A stretch of DNA of 64,000 nt from Streptomyces sp. NA04227 (GCF_013364195.1 NZ_CP054918.1:6003001-6067000); one strand, 5' to 3'. Shown: positions 1 to 9,287, numbered from the stretch's first letter. The notes: generated from the sequence alone by a model not told the origin. Program-made: numbers and translations.

Positions 1-1641
1 GCCACCTGTGTCGCCGTCTGCCCGGTCAACTGCATCCACCCGACGCCCGAGGAGCGGGCGTTCGGCAGCACCGAGATGCTCTACATCGACCCGAAGTCGT
101 GCATCGACTGCGGTGCCTGCGCGGACGCCTGCCCGGTGGACGCCGTCTTCCCGGTGGAGTCCCTGCTCCCGTCGCAGAAGGAGTACGCCCGGATCAACGC
201 GGCGTACTACGACGACGTCGCCCGCGAGCGCGAGACCTCGCCGGTCGACGACCACGGGCCCAACTTCCATGCCTGGGGCGCGCCTTCGTTCGACCGCGTG
301 CTGCCGCCCGACTTCCGCAAGCTGCGGGTCGCGGTGGTGGGCACCGGGCCGGCCGGTATGTACGCCGCCGAGGACCTGCTGCTGCACACCAGTGCCGAGG
401 TGACCCTGATCGACCGGCTGCCGGTGGCGGGCGGGCTCCTGCGGTACGGCGTGGCGCCGGACCACCCGGACACCAAGAAGGTCGGGGAGACCTTCTCCCG
501 CTTCCACGGGCACCCGCGGGTGCGGATGCACCTGGGCATCGAGGTGGGCAAGGAGATCAGCGCCCAGGAACTGGCCGCGCACCACGACGCGGTGATCTAC
601 GCGGTGGGCGCCTCCACCGACCGCAGGCTCGGCATACCGGGCGAGGACCTGCCCGGCAGCATCTCGGCGACCTCCTTCGTCGCCTGGTACAACGCCCACC
701 CGGAGGTCGCGCCGGACGCCATCGACCTGTCCGCGGAGAGGGTCGTGGTGGTCGGCAACGGCAATGTGGCCCTGGACGTCGCCCGGATCCTGGTCGCGGA
801 CCCGGCGGACCTGGCCGGGACGGACATCGCCGACCACGCCCTGGCCGCACTGCGTACCAGCAAGGTCCGCGAGGTGGTCGTCCTCGGCCGCCGCGGGCCC
901 GAGGACGCGGCGTACACCCGGTCCGAACTGCTCGCGCTCAAGCACCTGAAGGACGTCGACCTGGTCGTGGACGACCACGATCCGCGGATCGCGGCCGCGA
1001 TCGACGCGGCGGAGTCGAAGTCCAAGGCGGCCGTGCTGCGCGGCGTCACCCGCGAGGCGCTCGACCACTCGGGGGCGCCCGCGCCGGGCAAGCGGATCGT
1101 CTTCCGCTTCCACTCCACCTCCGTGGAGGTGCTCGGCGGCGACGGCGGGGGCGTCCGCGCGGTACGGGTCACCGGCGGCGACGGCGAGGACGGACTCGAC
1201 ATCCCGGTGGGCCTGATGCTGCGGGCGATCGGTTACCGGGGTGTGCCGGTGGCCGGGCTGCCCTTCGACGAGGCCGCAGGCGTCGTGCCCAACGAGGCGG
1301 GGCGGGTGGCCGGTTCGACGGGTACGTACGTGGTCGGCTGGATCAAGCGTGGTCCCTCCGGCGGCATCGGGGCCAACCGGTCCTGTGCCGATGAGACGGT
1401 CGGCTCGCTGCTCGCCGACGCCATCGAGGGACGGCTGACCGCCCCGGCCGAGGGGCCGAAGTCCTTCCAGCGGCTCGCGCGCAGCCGTAACCGCAAGGTG
1501 GTCGACGCGCGCGGTCTGGCGGCGATCAACCGGACCGAGATCGGCAACGGGCAGCGTGCGGGCCGCCCGAGGGCCAAGCTCGCCACGGTCGGGGAACTTC
1601 TCGACGCGGCGCGCAGCCGTCGGCGGTGGCTCGTCGGCTGA
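1..1641 (+). CDS. Ferredoxin / ferredoxin-NADP+ reductase fusion (FprA/FprB type), 5' end missing
   Basis: The reading frame is open at the left edge, so the start lies outside the window; 546 residues are visible. Visible residues 1-45 are iron-sulfur ferredoxin: C3 and C7-P end a first cluster motif, and C34-x2-C37-x2-C40-x3-C44-P forms a complete 4Fe-4S motif. An adrenodoxin-reductase-like flavoprotein follows, with an FAD dinucleotide fold VVGTGPAG at about 112-119, an NADP site GNGNVALDVARI, and the family C-terminal motif GWIKRGPSGGIG. Known enzymes of this build move electrons between NADPH, FAD and the ferredoxin, and can feed cytochromes P450. The gene is convergent with the ABC importer and ends at a strong hairpin. 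Which P450 or other partner it serves cannot be told from here. Confidence 0.9.
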   Translation, partial: ATCVAVCPVNCIHPTPEERAFGSTEMLYIDPKSCIDCGACADACPVDAVFPVESLLPSQKEYARINAAYYDDVARERETSPVDDHGPNFHAWGAPSFDRVLPPDFRKLRVAVVGTGPAGMYAAEDLLLHTSAEVTLIDRLPVAGGLLRYGVAPDHPDTKKVGETFSRFHGHPRVRMHLGIEVGKEISAQELAAHHDAVIYAVGASTDRRLGIPGEDLPGSISATSFVAWYNAHPEVAPDAIDLSAERVVVVGNGNVALDVARILVADPADLAGTDIADHALAALRTSKVREVVVLGRRGPEDAAYTRSELLALKHLKDVDLVVDDHDPRIAAAIDAAESKSKAAVLRGVTREALDHSGAPAPGKRIVFRFHSTSVEVLGGDGGGVRAVRVTGGDGEDGLDIPVGLMLRAIGYRGVPVAGLPFDEAAGVVPNEAGRVAGSTGTYVVGWIKRGPSGGIGANRSCADETVGSLLADAIEGRLTAPAEGPKSFQRLARSRNRKVVDARGLAAINRTEIGNGQRAGRPRAKLATVGELLDAARSRRRWLVG

Positions 1642-1658
1642 CCGGGGCCCTCGCGCGG

Positions 1659-1700
1659 AGGCCGGGTTCGGACACAGTGTGTGGTGTCCGGGCCCGGCCT
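1659..1700. terminator. Bidirectional terminator between ferredoxin reductase and ABC permease
   Basis: A 17-base stem (1659-1675 with 1684-1700; two G-T wobble pairs) and an 8-base loop lie between convergent genes. CTTTG follows on the plus strand. Confidence 0.8.
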
Positions 1701-1745
1701 CTTTGCGTGCTCCTCAAGTCCGGGGCCGTACAAGGCCGTTGGCGG

Positions 1746-2666
1746 TCATCCCTTGACCGCCGCGCCCAGCGCGAAGCCGCCGCCGAGCCTGCGTGCGATC
1801 AGTACGTACAGCAGGATCACCGGCGTCGAGTACAGGATCGAGAAGGCCGCCAACTGGCCGTAGACCACCGTCCCGTAGTTCCCGAAGAAGCTGAAGACCG
1901 AGACCGAGGCGGGGAGTTGGTCGGGGGAGAGCAGCAGCATGAAGGGGACGAAGAAGTTGCCCCACATCATGACGAAGCAGTAGACGGTGACCACGGTCAG
2001 GCCCGGGCCCATCAGGGGCAGTACGACCCGTACCAGTGACTGGAAGGCGGAGGCCCCGTCGGTCCAGGCGGCCTCCTCCAGGACCACCGGGACGCCGTCC
2101 ATGAAGTTCTTCATCAGCCAGATGGCGAACGGGAGTTGGGAGGCGGCGAGGAACAGCGCGGTGCCGTACATGGTGTCGACCAGGTTGATCCGCACGAAGA
2201 GTCCGTACACCGGGACCATGATCGCGGTGATCGGCAGGCTGGTGCTGAACAGGACGGTCAGCAGGTACGGGCGGGTCAGGCGGGAGCGCAGCCGGGACAG
2301 GGGGTAGGCGGCGAGCGCGGCGCAGGCCACGGTGATCAGCGTGGCGCCGCCGCACAGCAGCAGGCTGTTGCGCATCGGGGTGAAGGTGATCTCCTCGGTC
2401 CACACCGCCGAGAAGTTGTCGCCGGTGGGCGAGTCGGGCGCCCGTACCCGCAAGGTCGCGGCGCTGTCCACGGAGGCGAGCAGCAGCCAAAGCAGCGGCA
2501 GCGCGAAGGCGGCGGCCAGCGCGAGCAGGGCGGCGTTCGCGGCGAGGCGCTGGCGGGTGCCCCGGCGCAGCCGGGCGCGGGACGGACGGCTCCGGGACCC
2601 GGGCAGCGGCGGTCGCGGCCCGGGCTCCTTCGGCGGTGCGTCGGTCTGGGTCCGGGCCACGCTCAC
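1746..2666 (-). CDS. Carbohydrate ABC transporter permease (MalG-like, CUT1 family)
   Basis: 306-residue inner-membrane permease with about six hydrophobic segments; the first is near residues 45-65. The loop that contacts the ATPase is visible as EEAAWTDGASAF from about residue 197 (EAA-x3-G motif). The start ATG overlaps the stop of the upstream permease by four bases (2663-2666), so the two are translationally coupled. The N-terminal 40 residues are proline- and arginine-rich. It is the last gene of a three-gene set of binding protein and two permeases. No ATPase gene is nearby; in streptomycetes such importers commonly share the ATPase MsiK, which is inference here. The substrate is unknown. 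Confidence 0.9.
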   Translation of the reverse strand: MSVARTQTDAPPKEPGPRPPLPGSRSRPSRARLRRGTRQRLAANAALLALAAAFALPLLWLLLASVDSAATLRVRAPDSPTGDNFSAVWTEEITFTPMRNSLLLCGGATLITVACAALAAYPLSRLRSRLTRPYLLTVLFSTSLPITAIMVPVYGLFVRINLVDTMYGTALFLAASQLPFAIWLMKNFMDGVPVVLEEAAWTDGASAFQSLVRVVLPLMGPGLTVVTVYCFVMMWGNFFVPFMLLLSPDQLPASVSVFSFFGNYGTVVYGQLAAFSILYSTPVILLYVLIARRLGGGFALGAAVKG

Positions 2667-3619
2667 ACCTCATCCCTGACGAGCCGCAGATACACGGCCG
2701 AGAACAGCGCGCCGACCAGCAGAAGCAGCAGCGCCACCGCCGTGCCGTAGCCGATCAGGCTCTTGGTGAAGGCCTGGTCGTACATGAAGACCGGCAGGGT
2801 GGTGGAGCGGTCGCCGGGGCCGCCGCGGGTCATCGCCCAGATGAGGCCGAACACCGAGAGCGTCTGCAGGGTGTTGAGCATCAGATTGGTGGCGATGGAG
2901 CGGCGGATCAGCGGCAGCGTGACGTGCACCAGACGGCGCCAGCCGCGGGCGCCGTCCACCTCCGCGGCCTCGTTGATCTCCTGCGGGATCTCGGCGAGCG
3001 CCGCCGAGTAGACGAGCATCGAGAAGGCCGTGCCGCGCCAGACGTTGGCGAACGACACCGCCAGGATCGGCAGGGTGAACAGCCAGTTCTGGTCGGGCAG
3101 TCGAAGGAAGTCCAGGACGGCGTTGAGGGTGCCCTCGCGGCGGAAGAAGGCGTACAGGAGGAAGGCGGCCACGATCTCGGGCAGCACCCAGGCCGCGATG
3201 ACCACCGCCCCGGTCACGGTCCGCACCGGACGGGAGGCCCGGCGCATCAGGCCCGCGAGCGCGAGGCCGAGGGTGTTCTGTCCGACCAGCGAGGACAGGA
3301 AGGTGAACACCAGTGTCAGCCACACCGCGTTGCGGAACTTCTCGTCGCCGAACGCGCGGCGGAAGTTGTCGAAGCCGACGAAGTTGGTCCGGTCGGAACC
3401 CGTCAACTGCATGTCGGTGAAGGAGATCCACACGCAGTACGCGATCGGACCGGCCAGGAACAGCAGCATCAAAACGGTCGCGGGGGCGAGCGGAAGCCAG
3501 CGCAGGAAGGCGAGCCGGCGGCGGGGGCGGGCGGGCCTCGGACTCTTCCCGAGGGCGCTCCCGCCGGAGTGACCCGGCTCGCCCGCCCCTGTCGTGTCCG
3601 TCTCGGCGGTGGTGGCCAT
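2663..3619 (-). CDS. Carbohydrate ABC transporter permease (MalF-like, CUT1 family)
   Basis: 318-residue integral membrane protein. A basic N-terminal stretch precedes the first membrane segment at about residues 44-66. The EAA loop NEAAEVDGARGW begins near residue 216. It forms the translocation pore with the MalG-like partner, whose start overlaps its stop. It starts 12 bases after the binding-protein gene ends, so the three genes are one transcription unit. A G-rich stretch before the ATG serves as ribosome binding site. Substrate is not evident. Confidence 0.9.
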   Translation of the reverse strand: MATTAETDTTGAGEPGHSGGSALGKSPRPARPRRRLAFLRWLPLAPATVLMLLFLAGPIAYCVWISFTDMQLTGSDRTNFVGFDNFRRAFGDEKFRNAVWLTLVFTFLSSLVGQNTLGLALAGLMRRASRPVRTVTGAVVIAAWVLPEIVAAFLLYAFFRREGTLNAVLDFLRLPDQNWLFTLPILAVSFANVWRGTAFSMLVYSAALAEIPQEINEAAEVDGARGWRRLVHVTLPLIRRSIATNLMLNTLQTLSVFGLIWAMTRGGPGDRSTTLPVFMYDQAFTKSLIGYGTAVALLLLLVGALFSAVYLRLVRDEV

Positions 3620-3631
3620 CGTCGGCCCCCG

Positions 3632-4987
3632 CTACCTGTTCACCACCGCGCCGGAGACGATGTCCTTCAGGCGTGAGTCGTACTCCTTCGCCGCCTCCTT
3701 CGGGCTCGCGTCACCCGTGGTCACCGCCTCCATCGCCTCGCCCACCGCCGTGGACACCTGGGGATAGACCGGCAGCGCGGGCCGGTAGTGGGTGTGCTCC
3801 ACGAGGGAAGTGAAGAAGGCGATCCCGGGCATCGACTTCAGGTACGCGGGGTCGCTCGCCACGTCCTCACGGACCGCGATCTGCGCGTCGGCGACGGCCC
3901 AGCGCACCGCGTTCTTCTTCTGCTGCATCGTCTTGATGAACTCGAAGGCGAGTTCCGGGTTGGCCGCCTTCTGCGGCACCGACCACGCCCAGCCGCCCGA
4001 CATCGAGACCGTGCCGGGGGCCTTGCCGTGCTGGGTGGGCATCGGGGTCTGCCCCAACTCCCTCGACCACTCGGGCCATTCACGCCCGCCGCCCTTGGTC
4101 CAGTGCTGGCCGAGCCAGGAACCGTCCAGGGCGATGGCGAGCTTGCCTTCGGGCAGCCACTCGGTGCCCACGCTGGTGGGGACGTTCGCGTCCAGCGCGT
4201 CCGAGACCTCGGGGCCGAGCTTCTCGCCGTAGACGGTGCGCAGGAAGTCGAGCGAGTCCTCGAAGCCCTTGCCGCCCGCGACCCACTTATGGGCACCCGG
4301 GTCGTACAGCGGGTCCTCGCCGGTGCCGTAGAGCAGCATCTCGAAGCCCTGCATCACGGCCGCCTCACCGGGGGCCTTGCCGGTGTAGACGTTCAGCGGG
4401 ACGACGCCGGGGACCTTCTTCTTGACGGTGCGGGCGGCGTCCAGGACCTCGTTCCAGTTCTTCGGTTTCCAGTTCTCGGGGAGCCCCGCCTTCTTGAAGA
4501 CGCTCTTGTTGAACCACAGGGCGCGGGTGTCGGTGCCGACCGGCACTCCGTACGTCTTGCCGTCCTCCGCCTTCGCCGCGGCCTTGGCGGTGTCGGCGAA
4601 CTTGTTCCAGTCGTCCCACTGCGCCAACTGCTCGTCCAGCGGCCGCAGATAGCCCGCCTTGATGTCGGCGTTGATCCGGAAGGTGTCCTCGAAGACGAGG
4701 TCGGGTGCGGTGCGCGGGGAGCGCATCATCTGCTGCGCCTTGGTGGCGTAGTCGTTGTCGGGCGCCTGGATCGGCACCAACTCGACCTTCTTGCCCGGGT
4801 GTTCCTTCTCGAACTGCTTCTTCATGTCCGCCAGATAGCGGTCCTTGTACCGGGTCTTGTTGTCGGTGCTGCGGTTGTAGGCGACCCGGACGGTGTCCGG
4901 ATCGCTGCCCGAACCGCCGCCGCAGGCGCTCAGTGTGGCGGCGGTGAGGAGCAGAGTGCCGAGGAGTACGGGGGCGGTGGGGCGCAC
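3632..4987 (-). CDS. Extracellular carbohydrate-binding lipoprotein (ABC importer)
   Basis: 451-residue solute-binding protein of the MalE/UgpB type. The first 20 or so residues are a lipoprotein signal ending in the lipobox L-S-A-C followed by GGGSGS, so it should be anchored to the outer face of the membrane. The mature part has typical family features, such as the early hinge region and a C-terminal segment with SGGWAWSVP. I chose the GTG at 4987 because GGAGG sits 7 bases upstream; an open frame also allows a TTG at 5002, which overlaps that site. First gene of the importer operon, preceded by a good promoter and a LacI-type palindrome. The ligand cannot be predicted. Confidence 0.9.
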   Translation of the reverse strand: MRPTAPVLLGTLLLTAATLSACGGGSGSDPDTVRVAYNRSTDNKTRYKDRYLADMKKQFEKEHPGKKVELVPIQAPDNDYATKAQQMMRSPRTAPDLVFEDTFRINADIKAGYLRPLDEQLAQWDDWNKFADTAKAAAKAEDGKTYGVPVGTDTRALWFNKSVFKKAGLPENWKPKNWNEVLDAARTVKKKVPGVVPLNVYTGKAPGEAAVMQGFEMLLYGTGEDPLYDPGAHKWVAGGKGFEDSLDFLRTVYGEKLGPEVSDALDANVPTSVGTEWLPEGKLAIALDGSWLGQHWTKGGGREWPEWSRELGQTPMPTQHGKAPGTVSMSGGWAWSVPQKAANPELAFEFIKTMQQKKNAVRWAVADAQIAVREDVASDPAYLKSMPGIAFFTSLVEHTHYRPALPVYPQVSTAVGEAMEAVTTGDASPKEAAKEYDSRLKDIVSGAVVNR

Positions 4988-5058
4988 GGCGCGACCTCCC
5001 AAGTGACCGACAGTGGCCGGTGCGGTGCGCCACGTGAGGTGGCGCGCTCTGACCGGTG

Positions 5059-5087
5059 AACCTAAGGGCCACGTCGTACGGGGTCAA
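5059..5087 (-). promoter_or_regulatory. Probable housekeeping promoter for the sugar importer operon
   Basis: On the minus strand TTGACC (5087-5082) and TAGGTT (5064-5059) are separated by exactly 17 bases. This fits a sigma-70/HrdB promoter and would give a leader of about 65 bases before the GTG at 4987. Confidence 0.65.
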
Positions 5088-5118
5088 TGGTCGTGCAGAG
5101 GTGTGCGGGGGGCGCCCG

Positions 5119-5128
5119 ACAACGTTGT
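5119..5128. promoter_or_regulatory. Candidate LacI-family operator
   Basis: Perfect 10-base palindrome ACAACGTTGT with the central CG typical of LacI-family operators. It lies about 30 bases upstream of the importer promoter, in the gap between the response regulator and the binding-protein gene. No LacI-type gene is in the window, so the regulator would be encoded elsewhere. Confidence 0.45.
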
Positions 5129-5157
5129 TGCCGTCCCGGATGCGATGTAACGCCCCG

Positions 5158-5847
5158 TCACGACCCCTTGGTCCACTGGTACTTCAGCTCGGGGCGGCCC
5201 ACCTGGCCGTACTGCGGGCAGCGTTCGGCGCGGCCCGCGGTCACCAGGTGTTCCAGATACCGGCGCGCGGTGATCCGCGAGATCCCGGCCGCGGCGGCCG
5301 TCTCGGTGGCCGTCACCCCTTCGCCGGACTCGCGCAGGATCCGGGTGACCCGCTCCAGGGTCGGCGCGCTCAGGCCCTTCGGCAGCTGGGCCGGGCCGGG
5401 GGCGCGCAGCGCGGCGAGGGTACGGTCGACCTCGTCCTGGCCGCTCGCCTCGCCCGCCGCGGTGCGGAACTGGGCGTAGCGCTCCAGGCGTTCGCGCAGT
5501 GTGGCGAAGGTGAACGGCTTGAGCACGTACTGCACCACGCCCAGCGAGACGCCCTCCCGCACCACCGTCAGATCGCGCGCCGAGGTCACCGCGATCACAT
5601 CCGCCCGGTGCCCGGCCGCCCGTAGCGCGCGCAGCAGCTGGAGCCCGTGCCCGTCGGGCAGATGCAGATCGAGCAGGACCAGATCGGCCCCGGTCCGCTC
5701 CAGGGCGCGCCGCGCCTCGGCCGCCGTGTACGCCGTGCCCACCACGGTGAACCCGGGCACCCGCTGGGTGTACAGGACGTGCGCGTCGGCCGCGACCGGG
5801 TCGTCCTCGACGACCAGGACCCGTACCGGCGAACGGGCCGCGCTCAT
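5158..5847 (-). CDS. Response regulator, CitB/DcuR family
   Basis: 229-residue two-component regulator. The N-terminal receiver domain has the acidic pocket E14-D15-D16, the phospho-acceptor D60 in LLDLHLPDG, T88 and K110. The C-terminal part (about 165-215) contains a helix-turn-helix of the type seen in regulators of C4-dicarboxylate and citrate uptake. The start ATG overlaps the kinase stop by four bases, so the pair is coupled. The neighbouring divergent dctA-type gene is the likely target. It is convergent with nothing: the downstream importer runs in the same direction but has its own promoter. Confidence 0.9.
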   Translation of the reverse strand: MSAARSPVRVLVVEDDPVAADAHVLYTQRVPGFTVVGTAYTAAEARRALERTGADLVLLDLHLPDGHGLQLLRALRAAGHRADVIAVTSARDLTVVREGVSLGVVQYVLKPFTFATLRERLERYAQFRTAAGEASGQDEVDRTLAALRAPGPAQLPKGLSAPTLERVTRILRESGEGVTATETAAAAGISRITARRYLEHLVTAGRAERCPQYGQVGRPELKYQWTKGS

Positions 5848-7490
5848 CGGCGCACCGCCCCGGCGTCCGCCGCGCCCGCCGGGGACAGCGGCAGCCGTAC
5901 GGTGAACTCGGCGCCGCCGTCGGCCGATTCGGCCAGCTCCAGGGTGCCGTTGTTGCGGTGCAGGGCCTGCTGGACCAGGGCGAGACCGAGCCCCCGGCCA
6001 CCGGGCCCGGCGGGTTTGGTCGACCAGCCGCGCCGGAACAGCGCGCTGCGGTGCGCGGGTTCCACCCCGGGGCCGCTGTCCGCGACCCGCAGCAGCAGTG
6101 CCCCCTCGTCGGTACGGGCGGTGACCGTGACCCGGCCGAGCGGGGAGCCCTGCGCCGCGTCCAGGGCGTTGTCGAGCAAGTTGCCGAGGACGGTGACCAG
6201 GTCGCGGGCGGGCAGCGCGGCCGGGAGCAGCCCGTCGTCGAGACGGCTGTCGGGGGAGATGCGCAGCTCGACGCCGCGCTCGTTGGCCTGCGCTGCCTTG
6301 CCGAGAAGCAGCGCGGCGAGCACCGGCTCGGCGACCGCCGCCACCACCTGGTCGGTCAGCGCCTGGGCGAGTTCGAGTTCGGCGGTGGCGAAGTCCACGG
6401 CGTCCTGGGCGCGGCCCAGTTCGATCAGGGAGACCACCGTGTGCAGCCGGTTCGCGGCCTCGTGCGCCTGTGAGCGCAGCGCCTGGGTGAAGCCGCGCTC
6501 GGAGTCCAACTCGCCCATCAGCGACTGGAGTTCGGTGTGGTCGCGCAGGGTCACCACGGTGCCGCGCTGCTCCCCGCCGAGTACCGGCGAGGTGTTCACG
6601 ACCAGTACCCGGTCCTCGGTCAGATGCAGCTCGTCGACGCGCGGCTCGGAGGCGAGCAGCGCCCCGGTGAGCCGGGTCGGCAGCCCCAGTTCGGCCACCG
6701 GGGTGCCCACGGCGGTCGCCTCCAGGCCGAGCAGCTCCCGCGCGCCGTCGTTGATCAGGGCGATCCTGCGCCGTCCGTCCAGCATCAGCAGGCCTTCCCG
6801 TACCGCGTGCAGGGTCGCCTGATGGTAGTCGTGCATCCGGCTCAGCTCGGCCGCGTTCATGCCGTGCGTATGGCGGCGCAGCCGGGCGTTGATCCAGTAC
6901 GTGCCGAGGCCGCCGATCACCAGCGCGCCCGCCGCGACGAGCAGCACCAGCGCGACCTGCCCGCGCACCTGGGCGCTGATCGACTCGACCGTGATGCCCG
7001 CGCTGACCAGGCCCACGATCTCCTCGCCGTCCCGGATCGGGGTGACCACCCGCACCGAGGGCCCCAGGGTGCCGGTGTACGTCTCGGGGAACGTCTCGCC
7101 CTTCAGCGCCGGGCCGATGTGACCGAGGAAACGCTCGCCTATGCGCCGCTCGTCGGGGTGCGTCCAGCGGATCCCGCGGGTGTCCATGATCGTCACGAAG
7201 TCGACCGCGGTGTGCCTGCGCACCTGCTCCGCGTACGGCTGGAGCGCCGCCGAGGGGTTCTCCGTACGGGCCGCCTCGCGCACCGACGGCGAGTCGGCCA
7301 CCGCGCGGGCCGCGGCCGTGGCCTGGCGGCGGGCCGCCTGCTCCGCCTGCCTGCTGTCGCTGAGGTACGCGAACAGCGCGCAGCCCGCGACCACCAGGGC
7401 CACGAGCACGACCTGCATCGCGAAGAGCTGGCCCGCCAGGGAACGCGAGCGCAGGAGGCGGAACGGCGAGGACGGCGAGAAATCAGCCAT
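5844..7490 (-). CDS. Sensor histidine kinase, CitA/DcuS family
   Basis: About 548 residues. Membrane segments at about 21-43 and 179-200 flank an extracytoplasmic sensor domain of about 130 residues of the PDC/sCache type that binds carboxylates in this family. A cytoplasmic PAS-like region (about 225-320) follows. The phospho-acceptor lies in SQAHEAANRLH (H343), and the ATPase domain has the N-box NLLDNALDAA and glycine-rich GRGLGLALV. The open frame reaches 7571, but residues before MADFSP do not look like protein; ATG at 7490 or 7496 are both possible and neither has a clear ribosome binding site. Divergent from the dicarboxylate carrier, which it probably controls. Confidence 0.88.
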   Translation of the reverse strand: MADFSPSSPFRLLRSRSLAGQLFAMQVVLVALVVAGCALFAYLSDSRQAEQAARRQATAAARAVADSPSVREAARTENPSAALQPYAEQVRRHTAVDFVTIMDTRGIRWTHPDERRIGERFLGHIGPALKGETFPETYTGTLGPSVRVVTPIRDGEEIVGLVSAGITVESISAQVRGQVALVLLVAAGALVIGGLGTYWINARLRRHTHGMNAAELSRMHDYHQATLHAVREGLLMLDGRRRIALINDGARELLGLEATAVGTPVAELGLPTRLTGALLASEPRVDELHLTEDRVLVVNTSPVLGGEQRGTVVTLRDHTELQSLMGELDSERGFTQALRSQAHEAANRLHTVVSLIELGRAQDAVDFATAELELAQALTDQVVAAVAEPVLAALLLGKAAQANERGVELRISPDSRLDDGLLPAALPARDLVTVLGNLLDNALDAAQGSPLGRVTVTARTDEGALLLRVADSGPGVEPAHRSALFRRGWSTKPAGPGGRGLGLALVQQALHRNNGTLELAESADGGAEFTVRLPLSPAGAADAGAVRR

Positions 7491-7496
7491 GCGCAT

Positions 7497-7779
7497 CAGT
7501 GTGCGCCGGGTGCCTGCGTGAACGTAATGAACACAAGGGTGACCCAGCTCACGGGGGCCAGGCATAGTCACCGCAGTCGCCGGGCGTGACCGGACCGAGC
7601 CGCGTTCCGTACCGCCCCTGCCGGGGCGTCACCCCGCGTACCGCACTCGTGACGGGGTACACGCGGCCCGTACACCGCTCGTACGGAGATGTCCGGTACC
7701 TCGGACGGACAACGCACCGCCCGCACCGCTCGCGCGACCCCGCCCCGAAGCCGACCCACGCCGATCAAGGAGGCACCTC
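7497..7779. promoter_or_regulatory. Divergent intergenic region between sensor kinase and dctA-type gene
   Basis: No gene is supported here. It must hold both divergent promoters. Two direct GTACAC copies 13 bases apart (7657 and 7670) and a GTCCG/CGGAC inverted pair (7691-7706) are candidate binding sites for the response regulator; this is inference. A good AAGGAGG site (7767-7773) precedes the dctA start. Confidence 0.4.
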
Positions 7780-9204
7780 ATGGCCGAGCCGCACACGGCC
7801 CCGACGAAGGTCGCACCCGGCGCCAAGCGCGCCCGTACCCACTACCTGTACCTGGCCGTGATCGTCGCCGTGGTGGCGGGCATCGCGGTCGGCTTCCTCG
7901 CGCCGGACACCGCGGTCGAGCTGAAGCCCATCGGCACCGGCTTCGTGAACCTGATCAAGATGATGATCTCCCCGATCATCTTCTGCACGATCGTGCTCGG
8001 TGTGGGCTCCGTACGGAAGGCCGCCAAGGTCGGCGCCGTCGGCGGACTGGCCCTGCTCTACTTCATGGCGATGTCGACGGTCGCCCTGGCCATCGGCCTG
8101 ATCGTCGGCAACATCCTGGAGCCCGGCAGCGGCCTGCACGTCACCGAGGCGGTACGCGGCGCGGGCGAGGCCCAGGCCGAGGGCGCCAGCGAGTCGACCA
8201 CCGAGTTCCTGCTCGGCATCATCCCGACCACGCTGGTCTCGGCGCTCACCGAGGGCGAGGTGCTCCAGACCCTGCTCGTGGCCCTGCTCGTCGGCTTCGG
8301 ACTCCAGGCGCTCGGCGACGCGGGACGGCCGGTCCTCACCGGCATCGAGCACATCCAGCGGCTCGTCTTCCGGGTCCTGTCGATGGTCATGTGGGCGGCG
8401 CCGATCGGTGCCTTCGGCGCGATCGCGGCCGTCGTCGGCGAGACCGGCATCGACGCCCTCAAGTCGCTCGCGGTGATCATGGTCGGCTTCTACATCACCT
8501 GCGTCCTGTTCGTGGTGGTGATCCTCGGCACGCTCCTCAAGCTGTTCACCGGCGTCAACATCTTCCGGCTGCTCGGCTACCTCGGCCGCGAGTTCCTGCT
8601 GATCCTGTCGACCTCCTCCTCGGAGTCCGCGCTGCCGCAGCTCATCGCGAAGATGGAACACCTCGGCGTCAGCAAGCCGGTGGTGGGCATCACGGTGCCG
8701 ACGGGCTACTCGTTCAACCTCGACGGCACGGCGATCTACCTCACGATGGCCTCGCTGTTCGTCGCCAACGCCATGGACGACCCGCTGACCGCGGGCGAGC
8801 AGATCTCCCTGCTCCTGTTCATGATCATCGCCTCCAAGGGTGCGGCGGGCGTCACCGGCGCCGGTCTGGCCACGCTCGCGGGCGGCCTCCAGTCGCACCG
8901 GCCCGAACTCCTCGACGGCGTCGGCCTGATCGTCGGCATCGACCGCTTCATGAGCGAGGCCCGCGCCCTCACCAACTTCGCGGGCAACGCGGTCGCCACG
9001 CTGCTCGTCGGCACCTGGACCGGCGAGGTCGACAAGGAGCGCGTGAGGTACGTGCTCGCGGGCCACGCGCCCTTCGACTACGCCAGGCTCGACCGGGCCG
9101 AGGACGGGTCGCACGCGGGCGGCCCGTCCGGCGGTGAGCCCGAGGACGCCCCGCTGCCGGGCGCTCGTGGCGGGGAGCAGGAGCCGGCCGGGAAGGTCCT
9201 GTAG
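7780..9204 (+). CDS. dctA: Cation:C4-dicarboxylate symporter (DctA/DAACS family)
   Basis: 474-residue membrane carrier that imports succinate, fumarate or malate with protons or sodium. Family signatures are clear: the serine-rich LSTSSSESALPQL, GYSFNLDGTAIYLTMA, and KGAAGVTGAGLATLA before the last helices. About eight membrane segments are spaced along the chain, and the tail after residue 435 is polar and probably cytoplasmic. AAGGAGG lies 6 bases before the ATG. Divergent from a CitA/DcuS-type two-component pair, the usual regulators of such carriers. Citrate or another carboxylate cannot be excluded as substrate. Confidence 0.92.
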   Translation: MAEPHTAPTKVAPGAKRARTHYLYLAVIVAVVAGIAVGFLAPDTAVELKPIGTGFVNLIKMMISPIIFCTIVLGVGSVRKAAKVGAVGGLALLYFMAMSTVALAIGLIVGNILEPGSGLHVTEAVRGAGEAQAEGASESTTEFLLGIIPTTLVSALTEGEVLQTLLVALLVGFGLQALGDAGRPVLTGIEHIQRLVFRVLSMVMWAAPIGAFGAIAAVVGETGIDALKSLAVIMVGFYITCVLFVVVILGTLLKLFTGVNIFRLLGYLGREFLLILSTSSSESALPQLIAKMEHLGVSKPVVGITVPTGYSFNLDGTAIYLTMASLFVANAMDDPLTAGEQISLLLFMIIASKGAAGVTGAGLATLAGGLQSHRPELLDGVGLIVGIDRFMSEARALTNFAGNAVATLLVGTWTGEVDKERVRYVLAGHAPFDYARLDRAEDGSHAGGPSGGEPEDAPLPGARGGEQEPAGKVL

Positions 9205-9243
9205 CGGCCATGCGGTCGGCGGCGGCGACCGCGCTGCCAACAC

Positions 9244-9287
9244 CGGGGCGGGCCAGGGGAGTTGCAAGTGCTCCCCGGCCCGCCCCG
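9244..9287. terminator. Terminator downstream of dctA
   Basis: A stem of 17 pairs with one bulged A (9244-9261 with 9271-9287) and a 9-base loop. It lies 40 bases after the dctA stop. The rest of the gap to 9475 shows no gene. Confidence 0.8.

Noticed and set aside
2636..5059. Long plus-strand open frames opposite the ABC importer genes
   Set aside because: They are rich in R, G, E and H as expected for antisense of GC-rich genes, and they lie opposite clear permease and binding-protein genes.
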